From Dichetophora obliterata (Eukaryota > Arthropoda > Insecta > Diptera > Sciomyzidae), in the NCBI GenBank assembly GCA_963920525.1, contig OY986438.1:192732962-192796961 (forward strand): a DNA stretch of 64,000 nucleotides. Reading direction: 5' to 3'. The translations under genes were made by a program, and so were the position numbers. The notes under the pieces are model-generated. The model searched no databases, had not been told where the DNA came from, and was given only the letters and a program-made list of their open reading frames with translations. Within the stretch, counting starts at the first letter, position 1; each line of letters starts with the position of its first letter. This document shows positions 1 to 11,744 of this stretch, piece after piece.

Positions 1-740
1 TTTGCAAGCGCTTGAAAAATTTGCCACGTCTACTGAAAGATTTCATTATCAACACTTAAAATAAGTAAAAATTCTTCCATTTTTCAGTTTAATGTATTTA
101 AACTCAATATTATAATTATAATTTGTATTTTTTATTATTTTCACAACAATTTTCTTTCTAAGCACATACATTTCATTCGTTGTTAAGACTCTTTCTGTTA
201 TTAACAAAATTGTAAGGAAAAGAGCTTTTAAATTTGCAGCAGAAAACGAAACCTTAACAAATTGTTAATATTAACTATTTTGTTAATGTGGTGAGCTTAG
301 TTAAGCTGCCTGAGTAGGGCTGTTAATCTTATTAATGCATCGTGCTACGCCCATTTCACTACTTTTATTACTTAATTGAAAGTATTTTTATTTGGTTTTT
401 AAGTGATTTTTCTGAATACTTATAAAACTCAAGTATTCTGTGCAATCTGAATGCATATAACCATAATTAGTAATCGCGATTTATAATCATGGCCATCCCT
501 GAACATAAGTCAATTAAACTAATCTGCATACTATACATGGTAAGGATGTATTGTCACTTCGTATTTTTTTTTTATAAAAAAGATTGTCCCCTTTTATTTG
601 ACACTCAAATCGTCATGTTTAGAAGGTTTTATTTAAATATAAGAATTTTTTAAACATATACGTCTTATAGCCAGGGATGCAACCAATTAATGTTCTTTAT
701 AATATAAATCAAATTATACCAATTAATTTTTTATCTTTAT
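1..740. other. AT-rich non-coding stretch
   Basis: No ORF with coding character, no clear inverted repeat and no splice-flanked exon were seen. The sequence is AT-rich, with scattered short runs of A and T. Confidence 0.6.
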
Positions 741-743
741 TTG

Positions 744-880
744 TTCGATCAAAAATAAAAAGCAATCATCGTTATTGATCGTTATTTTTTTAATGAAAAA
801 TAAAACTCAATCATTGATCATTATTTTTTCGATCAAAAATAAAAAGCATTCGTTGACCAATTTTTTCGATCAAAAATTTA
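744..880. repeat. Degenerate short tandem repeat built on GATCAAAAATAAAAAGCA
   Basis: The string TCGATCAAAAATAAAAAGC recurs three times in altered form (about 746, 831 and 870), separated by TTGATCGTTATTTTTT-like spacers that are its approximate complement. It directly precedes the hAT transposase relic and may be part of the same decayed element. Confidence 0.5.
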
Positions 881-889
881 GATCAAATT

Positions 890-1053
890 TGATGAACATA
901 TTAAACGAAAAACTTAATTCTTATTCAATGGATGTCGTAACACGCTGGAGTTCTACTTTTAAAATGCTTCAAAGTGTTTTGGCTTTCAAAAAATTCTGTT
1001 TGGACAATTCTATAGCATCCAAATATCTAGCGATTGAAGGGGCGCCATTATGA
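890..1053 (+). pseudogene. hAT-type transposase fragment
   Basis: The + frame reads a short piece containing DVVTRWSSTFKMLQ. This matches the conserved region of hAT-superfamily transposases, where a D-x-x-TRWNST-x-x-ML motif lies in the RNase H-like domain. It is followed by a plausible continuation (FKKFCLDNS) and then a stop at about 1051. Only some 50 residues remain of a protein normally of 500-700 aa. No BED zinc finger or C-terminal dimerisation domain was found next to it, so this is a relic. Family assignment rests on one motif and is fairly sure; the clade is not resolved. Confidence 0.65.
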
Positions 1054-2149
1054 TTTTTTTGAGCTTACAAAAGTTTTAAAATATAATTCAAAGCTGAAAC
1101 TCCGTATGTATTTTTATTATCTCAAAATCATATCTTATACTCAAATATACTTAAACATGTCTGTTGGGTATTTAATTTTGGCCCAGTCGAAAATAATTCT
1201 TGACTAGCCTTTCAACATAAGTAGGTACAGAAACCTTTCGTTGAACAGCTTCATCCCTGTGCGAAATTGCAAAAAAAAAATGAGAACTCACCAGAAAGAC
1301 AGGTTTTCTACCAAAAACTGTACTACAATGTAGTGCTTGCGCCATCTTGTGCTCAATAGCTCTGTTTCATGAAAGGTTCATAGCCGAAATAGTTTTAAGG
1401 TTAATATACAAGCTAGGAATATAAATAAAGTTACGGTCAGAGTGAACGCCGATTCAGACAAGCACAGGCAGTAACCTGCGAAGTAGGGTCTGTTCGGATA
1501 TATATCATGTTGCGCAAACTTCTATTGAAGCATAATTCAAAGGCCAATTTTGCAGCACTGCAAATGTCAAACATACACAAATTAAATTTTTTTATCAAGC
1601 TTCACTCATCATTCACATAAAAAATCTCTCTGCAGTTTGGACGCTTGAAACATGCCAGTTTTGGGCATACTACAAATCGTGATGCATTTTCGAACAGACG
1701 CGTAACTAGATAGAAATAAAGCCAAGCTGACTTTTATATTGCTTGTTCGAGATAATTTTGTGTACAAAGAAGCAAATATATCGGAGATCCCATGTCTGAC
1801 ATCACTATTTATGAAAATTTTAAAACTCTCTAGGTGGATAGTTCTCTTGAAAAGTATTATATATGCGCACTTTTTTTTTTATTTTTTTACACTGTGAAAA
1901 ATATTCAAAAATCTTAAAAATTACAATTAGTGTATGTATTCAAATACATAGCTGTATTTTTGAAAACAAAAGTCGGACGGGAAAAAAGTAAACATATTTT
2001 AAATACCTTGAATGGGTCTTTTTGGTGGTGTATTTTTTTTTTGAGCACTTTTATTTAAATATAATTTTTTTTTTCTCTAACCTAAATTTTCAGTCACATT
2101 TTTCATAGTCTTCGCAACAATTTTTTTATTTTTTTAATATATTGTCATG
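1054..2149. other. Non-coding, possible weak inverted-repeat element at 1486-1703
   Basis: No coding signal. GGGTCTGTTCG at about 1487 and CGAACAGACGCG at about 1691 form a short inverted pair around 215 bp, which could be a decayed MITE; no target duplication was recognised. The rest is AT-rich with long T runs. Confidence 0.4.
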
Positions 2150-2153
2150 TTAA

Positions 2154-2314
2154 CCCTTTCGGGACGCAATTTAGGTAATGAAGTTATAGAAATTTTACAT
2201 TTTGGAATTAAATTAGGTGCTATTCAGTAGCATAATTCATAAAAAAAATGTATGGGACTTTAGGGAAGTTTGAACTTTTGATGGTACACATGTGTACCGT
2301 GCGTCCCGAAAGGG
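2154..2314. mobile_element. piggyBac-type MITE with TTAA target sites
   Basis: TTAA (2150-2153) is followed by CCCTTTCGGGACGC. The other end reads GCGTCCCGAAAGGG and is followed by TTAA (2315-2318). A TTAA target duplication with CCC...GGG termini is the hallmark of piggyBac-superfamily elements. The 161-bp body has no ORF, so it is non-autonomous. It holds a smaller inner palindrome, GTACACATGTGTAC, near 2284-2297. Confidence 0.85.
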
Positions 2315-2318
2315 TTAA

Positions 2319-3149
2319 GACATCAATTTTAAAGGCTAACACACAATTTTAGGTTGGGATTCCAACGATTGCTATTATTAACGAATTTTTTAAGAAATGT
2401 CTACAAAAGATTTTCTATTTTTATACCGAAAAAAAAATTTTTTATATATTCTCGCTTTTTAGTCCGGTCAAAATTGACATTTCAGTTTGCATAAATTCGC
2501 CTACAGCTAAAAATTGGTACAGACATTGGGTTCAACAAAGCAATTAAAATGTGAAATTCCACATCGATCCCATATCGGCAAAACAATTTATTCAAGGTCA
2601 AAGCTCACCATTTTCGGTTGTATGCATTTTTCTGCAAAATGGTAAGTTTAACGTTAAAAGTTGGTGAGGCAAAAGTGTAGAGCATAAAATTATCTACCAA
2701 AATATTTTTGACACTTTTCTTTCTAATAACCATTTCTGAGATATAGCCCCTCAAAAAGTAAAAAAAGTCATTAAGTACTTAATATGCACACATTCGAGGT
2801 GCCACCTTCGAGGTAGTGTTGTTGGAGCGTTTTGTTTACGTGGTTTCCCCGGTTGGAATACTCCACGAACTATTATGATTTAATGAAATAATATTGCATT
2901 AAGTACGTGACGCATTTCACAGAAAAGTCAACCGTGACCAAAAAATTAAAACTTATTAAAACCTATTATTTTATAATATTATCTGAGAGAAACATTTTAA
3001 TTTTATTAATTTAAACAAGTTATGTATAAAGTCATCTACCATGCTGATCAAATCGTCTGCACTGTTTCACAAATGTAGTTTTTCTTTTTCGTAAATGTTT
3101 ACTAAATGTTTCGTAAACTTTTTTGTTGTAGTAAAAATTAAAATCATTT
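2319..3149. other. Non-coding, nothing recognised
   Basis: AT-rich sequence without coding potential or a clear repeat structure. Confidence 0.5.
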
Positions 3150-3671
3150 AGGGTTTTCACAAGCTGTCGTATTGTTGTATGTCGTATTGCTTTTTCAATA
3201 AAAAAATACAACAACTGTGAACATACCCTAAGGGTTTATTTTGTTGTATGTCGTATTTATACAGCTGACTGAAGAAACAGACAAATGACTGGAGAAAATG
3301 AATTTTTTAAATGCCTAAACAAAACGAAAAGAAAGAAATAATAAGAGCTTTGTGTGAAAAGTATAGACTTGATCTTCGTATGAATCAGAAAGCCCCGTCA
3401 AAACTTTCAATTTCTTCTACAAACCTATTTGCCTGGCAAAATAAAAAGAAAAACTGTTATGATAGTGATGTTACTTATGAAATGTGCACGGTAATAACAA
3501 ATTCGTAACAAGAAAGAACAGCACTGATGAAATACGACAAACAGTATACATATCAAACGCGATTGTATTGTCGTAAACTAGTTTTATGCGGAAGGCAACA
3601 ACAAAAACTACATATACAACTGTTGTGAAAAAATACGACAATACAACAATACGACAGCTTGTGAAAACCCT
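3150..3671. mobile_element. MITE with AGGGTTTTCACAAGCTGTCG termini
   Basis: The left end AGGGTTTTCACAAGCTGTCG (3150 on) is matched as a reverse complement by the right end finishing at 3671. Similarity continues inward for about 40 bp through TTGTTGTAT and TCGTATT. A second AGGGTTT...TTGTTGTATGTCG start at about 3230 suggests a partial internal duplication. Short predicted ORFs on both strands inside it are by-products. The end sequence resembles those of the elements at 8232, 9417 and 52869. Confidence 0.75.
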
Positions 3672-3917
3672 CATTGGCTAAAGATAATGAAAAAATGGTT
3701 GAGGATATATAAAATTTGTTTTCTAATTACTAAATTAAATAATTACTTAATATCTAATTACTTAATTACCCAATTAAACTACAACTGGACGATATGTAAA
3801 TAAAATATTAAAATAAAAACTGCGGTCTTTATTTAAAATCTTTTTACGCCGAAAGCATGCTTATGAGTAATAATAATTTGGTGCTCAAACACCTCTTCCC
3901 CATTATTTAATTACTAA
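3672..3917. other. AT-rich spacer
   Basis: Nothing recognisable. Confidence 0.4.
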
Positions 3918-4430
3918 AGGTTGTCCATTCGTTTGACGTTTTCTCACAAGAAGGAAGATATACACCCGTAAAAATAAAGAGGCGAATAAAAGAGTAATTT
4001 TTTAATGACAAAATATAGCTCAGTTGCCTAAATATCATACTTTTTGGTATTACTAAATACCCGAAGATACATTTCACTACTGCTTTTTCTACTACGTTTT
4101 CCACTACTTGTTTGTTTTGATTGAAAATTCTATTAGATTTTTAAAAAGGTAATGACAATGTTTTGTTGTGTATATCAGTATTGAAATAATAAAAGAAATG
4201 TAAACAGAACACATAATGCAAAACATTTTTAAATTTTAAGGATATATGTATAGTTTTTTAACTCTGAAGTTGCAATTAGTACAAGAAAAGTCAGTTTGAA
4301 GACAAATTTCATTGAAAACATGTTTTTAAATTTAGATTGAATTTTTTCGTAGCATTTTGCTTATAAAAGTTAGTATATAGGAATAATTCCGCAAAAAGTG
4401 CACATTTTTCTTTTGAAAAATGGATAAATA

Positions 4431-5074
4431 GCTGCGTTTCATTCGCTTCAAAAAAATCCAGATTATTTTTTTTACATGCAAAGCAAAAACAAAAAAATAA
4501 TCCTATAACAAATAGGATTATTTTTGCTATCCATATAAAATTGTGATATAGCCTTTAAAAAATTTTTAACACAGGTGCCGCAACTGTATATTTTTATGAG
4601 CTGTCATTCAATTTTTTGAATTATTTGTTTGTTTGATACAATGACTATTAGGTAGCCATGACAGCTACCTATTTTCTCACGAGCTGCGCCCATCGAATGT
4701 TAAACAAAAGAAAACAAAACAAACCGCTTGTGTCACAACCATTGGACATATTCAGCGGAGCCAACAATTGCACTTACATTATTTATATAATTGCATGATG
4801 TTAATAATTAAAATAAATAATTTACAATTTTTCTGACGTTTAGAGTAAAACACATTCAGAGAAAAATATCGTTCACTAAGGTATCGCTGCCATAACAGTT
4901 CACAACAGTTTTGAACGACACACGTTCTCATGACACCTAATAGTTATTGTATCATGATTGCTTGTTTGAATTTAATTTTGACTGCAACGGTAGTGCCCTC
5001 TATGAGTCGTTTTTCTTGCCGTTCCTTTGAGAAAATTTGAAATCGCGATTATATTAAGGCGAAAGGAACGCAGC
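4431..5074. mobile_element. MITE, GCTGCGTT family, copy 1
   Basis: The ends GCTGCGTTTCATTCGC and GCGAAAGGAACGCAGC are inverted repeats with two mismatches and are flanked by TA on both sides (4429-4430, 5075-5076). Longer subterminal inverted segments, around GATACAATGACTATTAGGT (from about 4637) and ACCTAATAGTTATTGTATC (near 4938), make it a foldback structure. It also holds a local hairpin, AATAATCCTAT/ATAGGATTATT, at 4496-4527. A second copy lies at 26627-27538. A TA target duplication would suit the Tc1/mariner group, but no transposase is present. Confidence 0.8.
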
Positions 5075-5233
5075 TAATGTTAAAATAAAACTGAAGCTTC
5101 ATTAAGTAAGCCTGCAGACTGAAATCTTTTTAGCGACGCCAGAATTTATATAAGGTATACAGGGCTGAAAAAGCTCTTAGCTTGAGAGCTAATTTTGAGC
5201 ATCGCTGCCCTAAATTAAGTTAAAATCTGTTCA

Positions 5234-6011
5234 GTAGCTCGTTCCTGTAACAAAATCGGCAAGTTACCGATTTGTGTGACGTCAGCCGTTATCGATCCCT
5301 AGTTACCGAATTCGTGACAACTAATGTTTCTATACGTTTAAATCGGTAAAAACTCGGAACGTGATAAAAAAGAACACAAATCGAGAAGAAAAGTTGCGAA
5401 ATTGAGTCAAATGACAAGCAGCTGTTTACTCGAATATATTATTTTAGTATTATATATTATTTTTTTTACTTTATAACAAATAGGTGCTTGTCTTGTTAAT
5501 AAAAAATGAATATTTGCAGTTTAAGAAAATTAATTATGTTATAATGATGGTTGCGGAAATAATCAACGATTATGAATGTAAATAATTGTACACTTATTGC
5601 TGTGCTTATGATAAAACTTTTTTAAGAATAACAAAATATTTCAGTCAGAAAAAATTCGACTTATATGAAAGTAACCATTTTTAAAGATATATTTCGAGTA
5701 CTTATAACTTAATAATATACAACATTACTGACTTTAGATAAATCGGTAGAATTCTCATTTGCCGCAAAGCCAGTGAGAAAAGTGACACATTGTTATCGAT
5801 TCACTTTACGTACAGAAACACTTTTTTTAAAAGGTTCCATTGAAATGAAATCGGAACATGTGATAGATTATCGATTTGGAACGAACGAATCGAACAGAAA
5901 TCGATTCAGATACGTACAGAAACATTGCAGGTGAGAGTGACATCAGAGTGACGTCAAATCGGTAATATGAGTCGGTAACTACGATCGCTACGAGTTACAG
6001 GAACGAGCTAC
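5234..6011. mobile_element. MITE with GTAGCTCGTTCCTGTAAC termini
   Basis: The 18-bp end GTAGCTCGTTCCTGTAAC at 5234 is matched as its reverse complement at 5994-6011. Inner segments also pair, for example TTACCGATTTG...GACGTC with GACGTCAAATCGGTAA, and AATGTTTCTATACG with CGTACAGAAACATT. There is no ORF. No clean target duplication was identified. Confidence 0.75.
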
Positions 6012-6071
6012 AGGTCACACGGTATTACGTTATGAAATTAATTTGTATGCATTTTGTTGTTTTTTGAATGG

Positions 6072-6377
6072 TTACAGGAATGACATAAAATTTCAGGAAT
6101 GAAAAAATCGTCTTTATTTGGAGATCGCAGATATCAGACAGAGACAACTAAAACACTTTTCTGCATGTTTTTATCATAAATTTGATAAGTACTTTAATGT
6201 GTTATACTAAATTTCGTTTTAGTCAATTACAGGAATGACATAAAATTTAAGGTATGAAAAAATCGTCTTTATTTGGAGATCTCAGATATCAGAGACAACT
6301 AAAACACTTTTCTGCACGTTTGTATCATGTATTTGATAACTACTTTAATGTGTTATACTACATTCCGTTTTAGTCTA
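6072..6377. repeat. Tandem duplication, unit about 155 bp, two copies
   Basis: The segment starting TTACAGGAATGACATAAAAT at 6072 recurs at 6227 with the same content, including AAAAAATCGTCTTTATTTGG and AACACTTTTCTGCA. The copies differ at a few positions and by a short deletion. The repeat is non-coding and lies inside the 3918-7800 element. Confidence 0.85.
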
Positions 6378-7780
6378 TCACAAACTGAATGCACAGTTGG
6401 TTACAGAAATAATAACTTTATCTTGGTTTGCACTCGTCAAGACTTGACAATCTAGTTTTGCATATTCCCCTTTAAAATGGACGCTACAATTTACATAGTG
6501 AAAAACATTTGAATCTTTTAGCTGATCAGTTTTGGTCAACAGATTCCATTTTATCTTATATATTAATAGGCAAACATCAAATGTTGTCGTACACTTCTTC
6601 GATATTAATTTTAGAATAAGGGCAATGAAACTTATATCATTCGAAAGGTACTGCTCCTTTTATGTGCAGAATCATTTTAAATTTTAAATTTATGACCTCT
6701 GACCCGAAATATTGACGTTCAAAGTTTGTATTATTTTTAAAAAGGAATCTCAGGGCTAAGAAGAGTTAGAATAGTGAATGAGGTATCGAATGAAAGATCT
6801 GGCTGCACAGTATGATTACCTTTTAGATTGGTGACCTTTTACCTGCAATATGAGCGTAAAAAGAGCATTTATTAAATAAAAGCTAAACTGTAACAGATGG
6901 AAGACGATAATGTAAGAGGCAATTTTAGACATTAATAAGGTGTGCAAAAAATACTTACGACATATTGCGCATTCTCTTACGGATACCCTACAATAAGCAT
7001 TTTTTTATGTTAAAAGTGTGAATATATATTGTGATGGTGAAGTTTCTTACAAATAGCAAATTATGAAAAATTTCCATTATTTTGACTTGCAAAATTTCAG
7101 AAAGTTGGTCGAATTTCGACCACAGGCGATGCTAGTTAAATTAAATAGTTGATTATCACAACAAATATAATGAACATAGAGTCAATTTAAAAAACGAATA
7201 CAGTTTTATAATATTAAGTTAAATATAAAACTGTAGGCTTTAAATATAAAATACATTTTTGACACCTTAATGCTGCATATTTTTGAGAAAATATCGGTTT
7301 TATCACTAATTAAAAGCAAAAGTAATATAAAACTGCTCACAAAATTCAAATCATTGCTTAAATTTATTTTATTTTTATATTTTCTAGTAGATACTTTGAT
7401 TATCTTTAAAATGACATGTCAATATTCTATGTCTATTAGATAATGGACAATTAGATATAGATATTTTATTGTGTAGATATATTACCAAGCAAAAAAATTT
7501 CAAAAATCGATAACTAGTTGAGGTATCGATTTCTTGTTCGACCAAACTTTTTTTTTGTTCTGAACAACAAAACATTTTCAAATCGTGGCGCCCCAGATAT
7601 TGTAATCGTGCGCTAATTTTTTTTGTTTTCTGACAACAGCAATATATAGAATAACTACTTTTTTAACAAAATACACAACGAAACACTGAAACATAACTTT
7701 ATTCAGAGAAGACCACAAAACCCGGGTTGTCATTTATATTTGAGAGAGAATATATGTTTGTTTACATATTTGCGGGTGTT
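6378..7780. other. Non-coding interior of the 3.9-kb element
   Basis: About 1.4 kb of AT-rich sequence with only short random ORFs. No protein motif was recognised. Confidence 0.5.
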
Positions 7781-7831
7781 GTCAAACGAATGGACAACCT
7801 ACAATAATTAAATCATGTCTCTTCCCCATGG

Positions 7832-8102
7832 TATGCTATCTTCGCACTGAGAGCTAAATGCGCATTTAGAGCATTTACTATAAATATTTGTCCCTGTTAC
7901 TCCTACAACGAACTGTGTACAACGAACTATCACTGTGCTTTTCTTTGTTCTAGGCATTCATTTTCTTGCTTTCTTTTAATCCATTCTGACAGTTCGACCG
8001 AGCTCACTCTCAAGTGTCACAACCTTATAAATGAGCTTTAGGGCAGTTCGTAAATGTGGATTTCGTAAATGCGCATTTAGCTCTCGGTATGAACATAGCA
8101 TT
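7832..8102. mobile_element. MITE with TATGCTAT...GAGAGCTAAATGCGC termini
   Basis: The left end TATGCTATCTTCGCAC-TGAGAGCTAAATGCGC pairs with a right end whose reverse complement is near-identical over about 34 bp. Inside, CTCAAGTGTCACAACCTTATAAATGAGC (8012-8040) resembles one end of the MITE at 60851-61028 in pyrexia intron 5, so the two families share sequence. Confidence 0.7.
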
Positions 8103-8231
8103 AGTTACTTTCGTTAAATTTGTAATCGAACACAACGATTTGCAACGTTGGTTGACTGGACTCTCTTGCATTTAATAAAATTTAAAGAAAGTTTGAACGT
8201 ACAATGAAGAATACAATAACAGAATACATTT

Positions 8232-8471
8232 AGGGTATTCACAAGGTGTGCTATCATGCTATAATGTCATATTGTCCTAAGATTTTACGCTTGTTTAAAC
8301 TTTTATTGTTGCCTTCCATGTAAAAAATTACTAATATATTACAACTCTGAAAGCTATGTTTATTGAAGTGTCGTAATCAAACAGCTGTTACTTATTTGCA
8401 TTTATTTATCTTGTAAATTTTAGTTGTAAAATTTTAGAACAATATGACAATATGCACACCTTGTGAATACC
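8232..8471. mobile_element. MITE with AGGGTATTCACAAGGTGTGC termini
   Basis: AGGGTATTCACAAGGTGTGC at 8232 and GCACACCTTGTGAATACCT ending at 8471 are inverted. Pairing extends inward over TATTGTC/GACAATA. The element is 240 bp and has no ORF. It belongs to a set of elements here that begin AGGG(G)T(A/T)TTCAC. Confidence 0.8.
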
Positions 8472-8897
8472 TATAATATGTTTAATTAGACAAAAGGGCT
8501 TCAATTTCAACGTGTAAATTTAGAATTGGCTGTACAATAATTAAAAAAAAATAGTTGAATTTGTCTGTACGTGAACGTGGAATGCTCCACGTAATAGTTC
8601 TATTAGAAATGAATTTATCAATTTTTTTAAATGAAAATCAAATATGAAAAACCTAAATATCTCGAGAATTTGATCTGATTTGGAAAAACTGAGTATGCTA
8701 CTAAATTCTACGACCGAAAATTAATTTTACGTGTCTCGGCGTTTTATTGTGTCCTTTTAAAAGTTAAAATTTTACCTACAGTGATATTAGAATAAAACGT
8801 TAATAGTTGTAATGTATCTTAATTAAAAATTTGTATGTTATGCTGTGTATTACACACAATATGTAATCCTGACCGAAAAGTCTGAATAAACTTACTT
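8472..8897. other. AT-rich spacer
   Basis: No coding or repeat structure recognised. Confidence 0.4.
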
Positions 8898-9414
8898 GTT
8901 CACACACACGGCAGAATTATCCAGGTAGTGTTGACAACTGCTTATTTTCTCTTTAAAAGGAAAACATAGCCTGTCAAAAACAGCTGTTAGTGAAAGAAAG
9001 CGAAAAAGAAAGCAAGCGTCGAAAATTAAAACCATAAAAATCAAATAAGAATTTTTTGCGTTTATATAAACAAATAAAAATTTAAAATCATGAAAGTTGT
9101 AAAAAAATCGTGTGTGATTTGAGCGAAAAGCATTTCTGTTCGTGATGTTAAATTCCAGATTATGCCAGATTATGCCAGAGGTGGATTGATGCTTGCGGCG
9201 TGATGATGACAAATAAGTCGTTTGTTTACGAAAAATATTTTACAAAGCAAAACTTTTGTCATAATCTTCATAGATTCTTCTATGGCATTGGTTATGTTTT
9301 CACTTATTAACAATGGCCGATTGAAAGCGCTCTCTTTTTGAGTAAATTTATTGACAGCTTACATTTTCCATAAAAACTGTCAACACTACCTGGGTAATTC
9401 TGCTATGGTTCACA
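8898..9414. mobile_element. MITE with CAGAATTANCCAGGTAGTGTTGACA inverted ends
   Basis: The core at about 8910-8936 returns in reverse complement at about 9378-9404. GTTCACACACACGG outside it weakly matches the far end. The body is about 0.5 kb. The - strand ORF through it has no recognisable domain and begins within the inverted end, so I do not call a gene. Confidence 0.65.
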
Positions 9415-9416
9415 TA

Positions 9417-9675
9417 AGGGGTATTCACGATTCAGTGCACTTGCCTGTGCAGTTGAGGACTTGTGCAGTTGTGCAGTTAGGCTTTCGTGAACACACCACC
9501 ATCATCATTTCAAAGCTGTCAACATTTTTCAATGCACACAAGTGCACAACTGCTCAAGTTGAAGGTAATACTAGAAAAGCACTTGTGCAGATTTTTGACG
9601 TATGTACAATTTGTTTTTGTAAAGTGCACAAGTCCTCAACTGCACAGGCAAGTGCACTGAATCGTGAATACCCCT
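9417..9675. mobile_element. MITE with AGGGGTATTCACGATTCAGTG termini
   Basis: Inverted ends of about 50 bp: AGGGGTATTCACGATTCAG at 9417 with CTGAATCGTGAATACCCCT ending at 9675. Inward pairing continues through TGCACTTGCCTGTGCAGTTG and CAACTGCACAGGCAAGTGCA. It abuts the preceding MITE. ATA flanks both sides, possibly a 3-bp target duplication. The 119-aa ORF across the junction of the two MITEs is an artefact. Confidence 0.85.
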
Positions 9676-10167
9676 ATAGTTTGTTTGCGCTTTTTTTCAT
9701 TTTAGAATGACATTTGGGTTGTTTTTTTTTTCAATTTTATAAAAAAATATTTTTATCCGTCAGATTATAAAACATGTACATATTATGAATATTATATTAA
9801 AAAATTTATGTATTGTATAGTTTTTTTTTTTATAAAATTCGTCAAAGTTGAAACTATTTTACAAAAATAAGCTCAATAAACCCCAAAAAGTAAGGTCAAG
9901 TTTAAACATTAATAACTCGAGCATAAAGTATATTTCAAGGTTTTGTTTTGCGGACTTTTTTATGTCTTAATCGCCATTGAATTTAATATAAAATACAATA
10001 AAAAATGTAAATAAATAAAAATAGAAAAATCGTAAAAATATGAATTTTCAAGTAATGAAAATTAAAGTAAAATTCAGTAGACAATATCTAGCTAATTCAA
10101 CATTATTAATTACCGTTGTTTCTGTAAAAACCTGCTGCATCTAGCTGCTTTTAAGAAAAACCACTTA
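9676..10167. other. AT-rich spacer
   Basis: Nothing recognised. Confidence 0.4.
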
Positions 10168-10340
10168 GGCTGTGTGCGAATTGATCTAAATGCGACCTAA
10201 ACTAAAGAGTGTCGATAATGCAGTTCTGCCTAATTTAGTAAGCATTTAGGTAGCTCGAGAATTTCCTAAATTATTTAGGAAGCACTGCCTTATCGACCCA
10301 ATTTAGTTTATGTCGCATTTAGATCAATTCGCACACAGCC
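10168..10340. mobile_element. Foldback MITE, GGCTGTGTGCGAATTGATC family
   Basis: The element is an almost perfect hairpin of about 173 bp. GGCTGTGTGCGAATTGATC at the left pairs with GATCAATTCGCACACAGCC at the right, and pairing continues with gaps for about 75 bp per arm (AAATGCGAC, GTCGATAA, CCTAA). It is flanked by TTA and TAA. Confidence 0.85.
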
Positions 10341-11330
10341 TAAATTTATAAAGTCTTTAAAATCAAATTTTGCCCTAAAATGCACTGATTTCCAAGACAA
10401 TTTGTAGGTACTCCTGAATTTAAAGAAAAATAAAATAGAATTCATAATTTAACACAAGTTGTGACCTTATTTTGTATTAGCAACCATTTTTTAAAAAATA
10501 TTTTTTTTAAATTTCGTTAATTTGGCAATATTGTTTTATAGGAGATATATCTAACAGTTATCCGATTTGAAATATTTTTAGTATGACGTTTAAGTGAAGT
10601 TAAATAAACTAAATTTACTCTTTGAAAACATAAATAAGCATTTTTTTGCTGGATTTTTTTATTTAAAAAGTTAGATAATTTAGGCTAAAACTCATTTGTA
10701 CAAAATTTCATGGCCCTTACTTTTATAGTTTCTGAGATAATGCAAATGTCATCCTAAAATCGAAAAAAGCGCACTGTGCACCTGTCTGAATCGGCGCACA
10801 CTTTGGCCACAACTTAAAGAGGTTGAATGGTGAACCTTTTCAGCTTTCTGAATGCTTTTCCATAAAAACGGTACTAAGGTTTTCTAAACTACTCGATCCT
10901 GTGCCGAATATCGTGATCATGTCGAAACAGTAATCAAGCCACATTTTTTTATACGCTTCACAAATTTAACTAGTTGTAAGCCTCACTGCCTCAGTTAAAA
11001 TTCTCAATCAAAATCCAAGTAAAAACAAATGAGTTTAATTTTTTCAACATTGTTTTTTTTATTATTAAATTGATAAGATGTGGTGTGGTAGTGATGATAT
11101 TGTTAAGATGAGATATTTCTAGACAGATTGTAATTTATTCGATACAAATGTAATATTTCTCTGTTTAGTGTTGTGATTTTTGAAGAGGCAGAATTGAAGA
11201 AGGTAGGCGTACATTAATACTGAAGGACATTTAATTGCAAAGATATTAGTTGAACTGGAGGACCTCAGCTGCCCCACTCTATCTGTCTGTCTCTACCACT
11301 ATCTGAATAAAACCGCTGAAGAGTCCCACG
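10341..11330. other. Non-coding stretch before the minisatellite
   Basis: About 1 kb without coding signal. From about 11000 the base composition becomes less AT-biased and C/T-rich (TCTGTCTGTCTCTACC near 11282). Confidence 0.45.
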
Positions 11331-11343
11331 ATGCATGAACACG

Positions 11344-11705
11344 ATGTTGTAGATCCCACGACGCAGCAATGTTCCCACGCAGCAGTCACAACATGGTATC
11401 CCTCGCCGCAGTCAACACTTGGTGTCCCACGCCGCCGTCAATACATGGAATCCCGCGCCGCAGTCAATACTTGGTTTCCATCGCTGCCGTCAACACGTGG
11501 TTTCCCTCGCCGCAGTCAACACATGGTTTCCCTCGCTGCCGTCAACACTTGGTTTCCCTCGCCGCAGTCAAATCATGGCATCCCACGCCGCAGTCAACAC
11601 TTGGCATCCCACGCTGCAGTCAACACTTGGTATCCCACGCCGCCGTCAAAACATGGTATCCCACGCCGCAGTCATAACTTTGATTCCAACGCCGCCGTCA
11701 ACACT
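11344..11705. repeat. 30-bp minisatellite, about 12 units
   Basis: The unit is close to CCGCAGTCAACACTTGG plus TATCCCACG, period 30 bp, with substitutions at a few fixed positions (ACTTGG/ACATGG, CCACG/CCTCG, CCGCAG/CCGCCG). Because the period is a multiple of 3 and the unit contains no stop, all three + frames stay open through the array, giving overlapping ORFs of 137, 102 and 97 aa. I read it as a minisatellite, not a protein. The unit's CAACACTTGG shows no clear link to the motifs further downstream. Confidence 0.9.
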
Positions 11706-11744
11706 GGTATGATGAAAAACTTTGCTGTTGCTATATACTTTTGA

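Larger units (their letters stand above)
3918..7800. mobile_element. 3.9-kb inverted-repeat element with nested MITEs
   Basis: AGGTTGTCCATTCGTTTGAC at 3918-3937 is repeated as an exact reverse complement at 7781-7800. Subterminal segments also pair: ACACCCGTAAAAATA near 3961 with TATTTGCGGGTG near 7768. No transposase ORF lies inside. The interior contains at least two independent MITEs (4431-5074 and 5234-6011) and a 155-bp tandem duplication (6072-6377), so the original element was probably about 2.4 kb. The target duplication is not clear. Confidence 0.65.

Noticed and set aside
9351..9710. 119-aa ORF
   Set aside because: Runs across the ends of two MITEs.
11331..11744. 137-aa ORF (and two others) in the minisatellite
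   Set aside because: All three frames are open because the 30-bp unit has no stop; there is no start context or domain.
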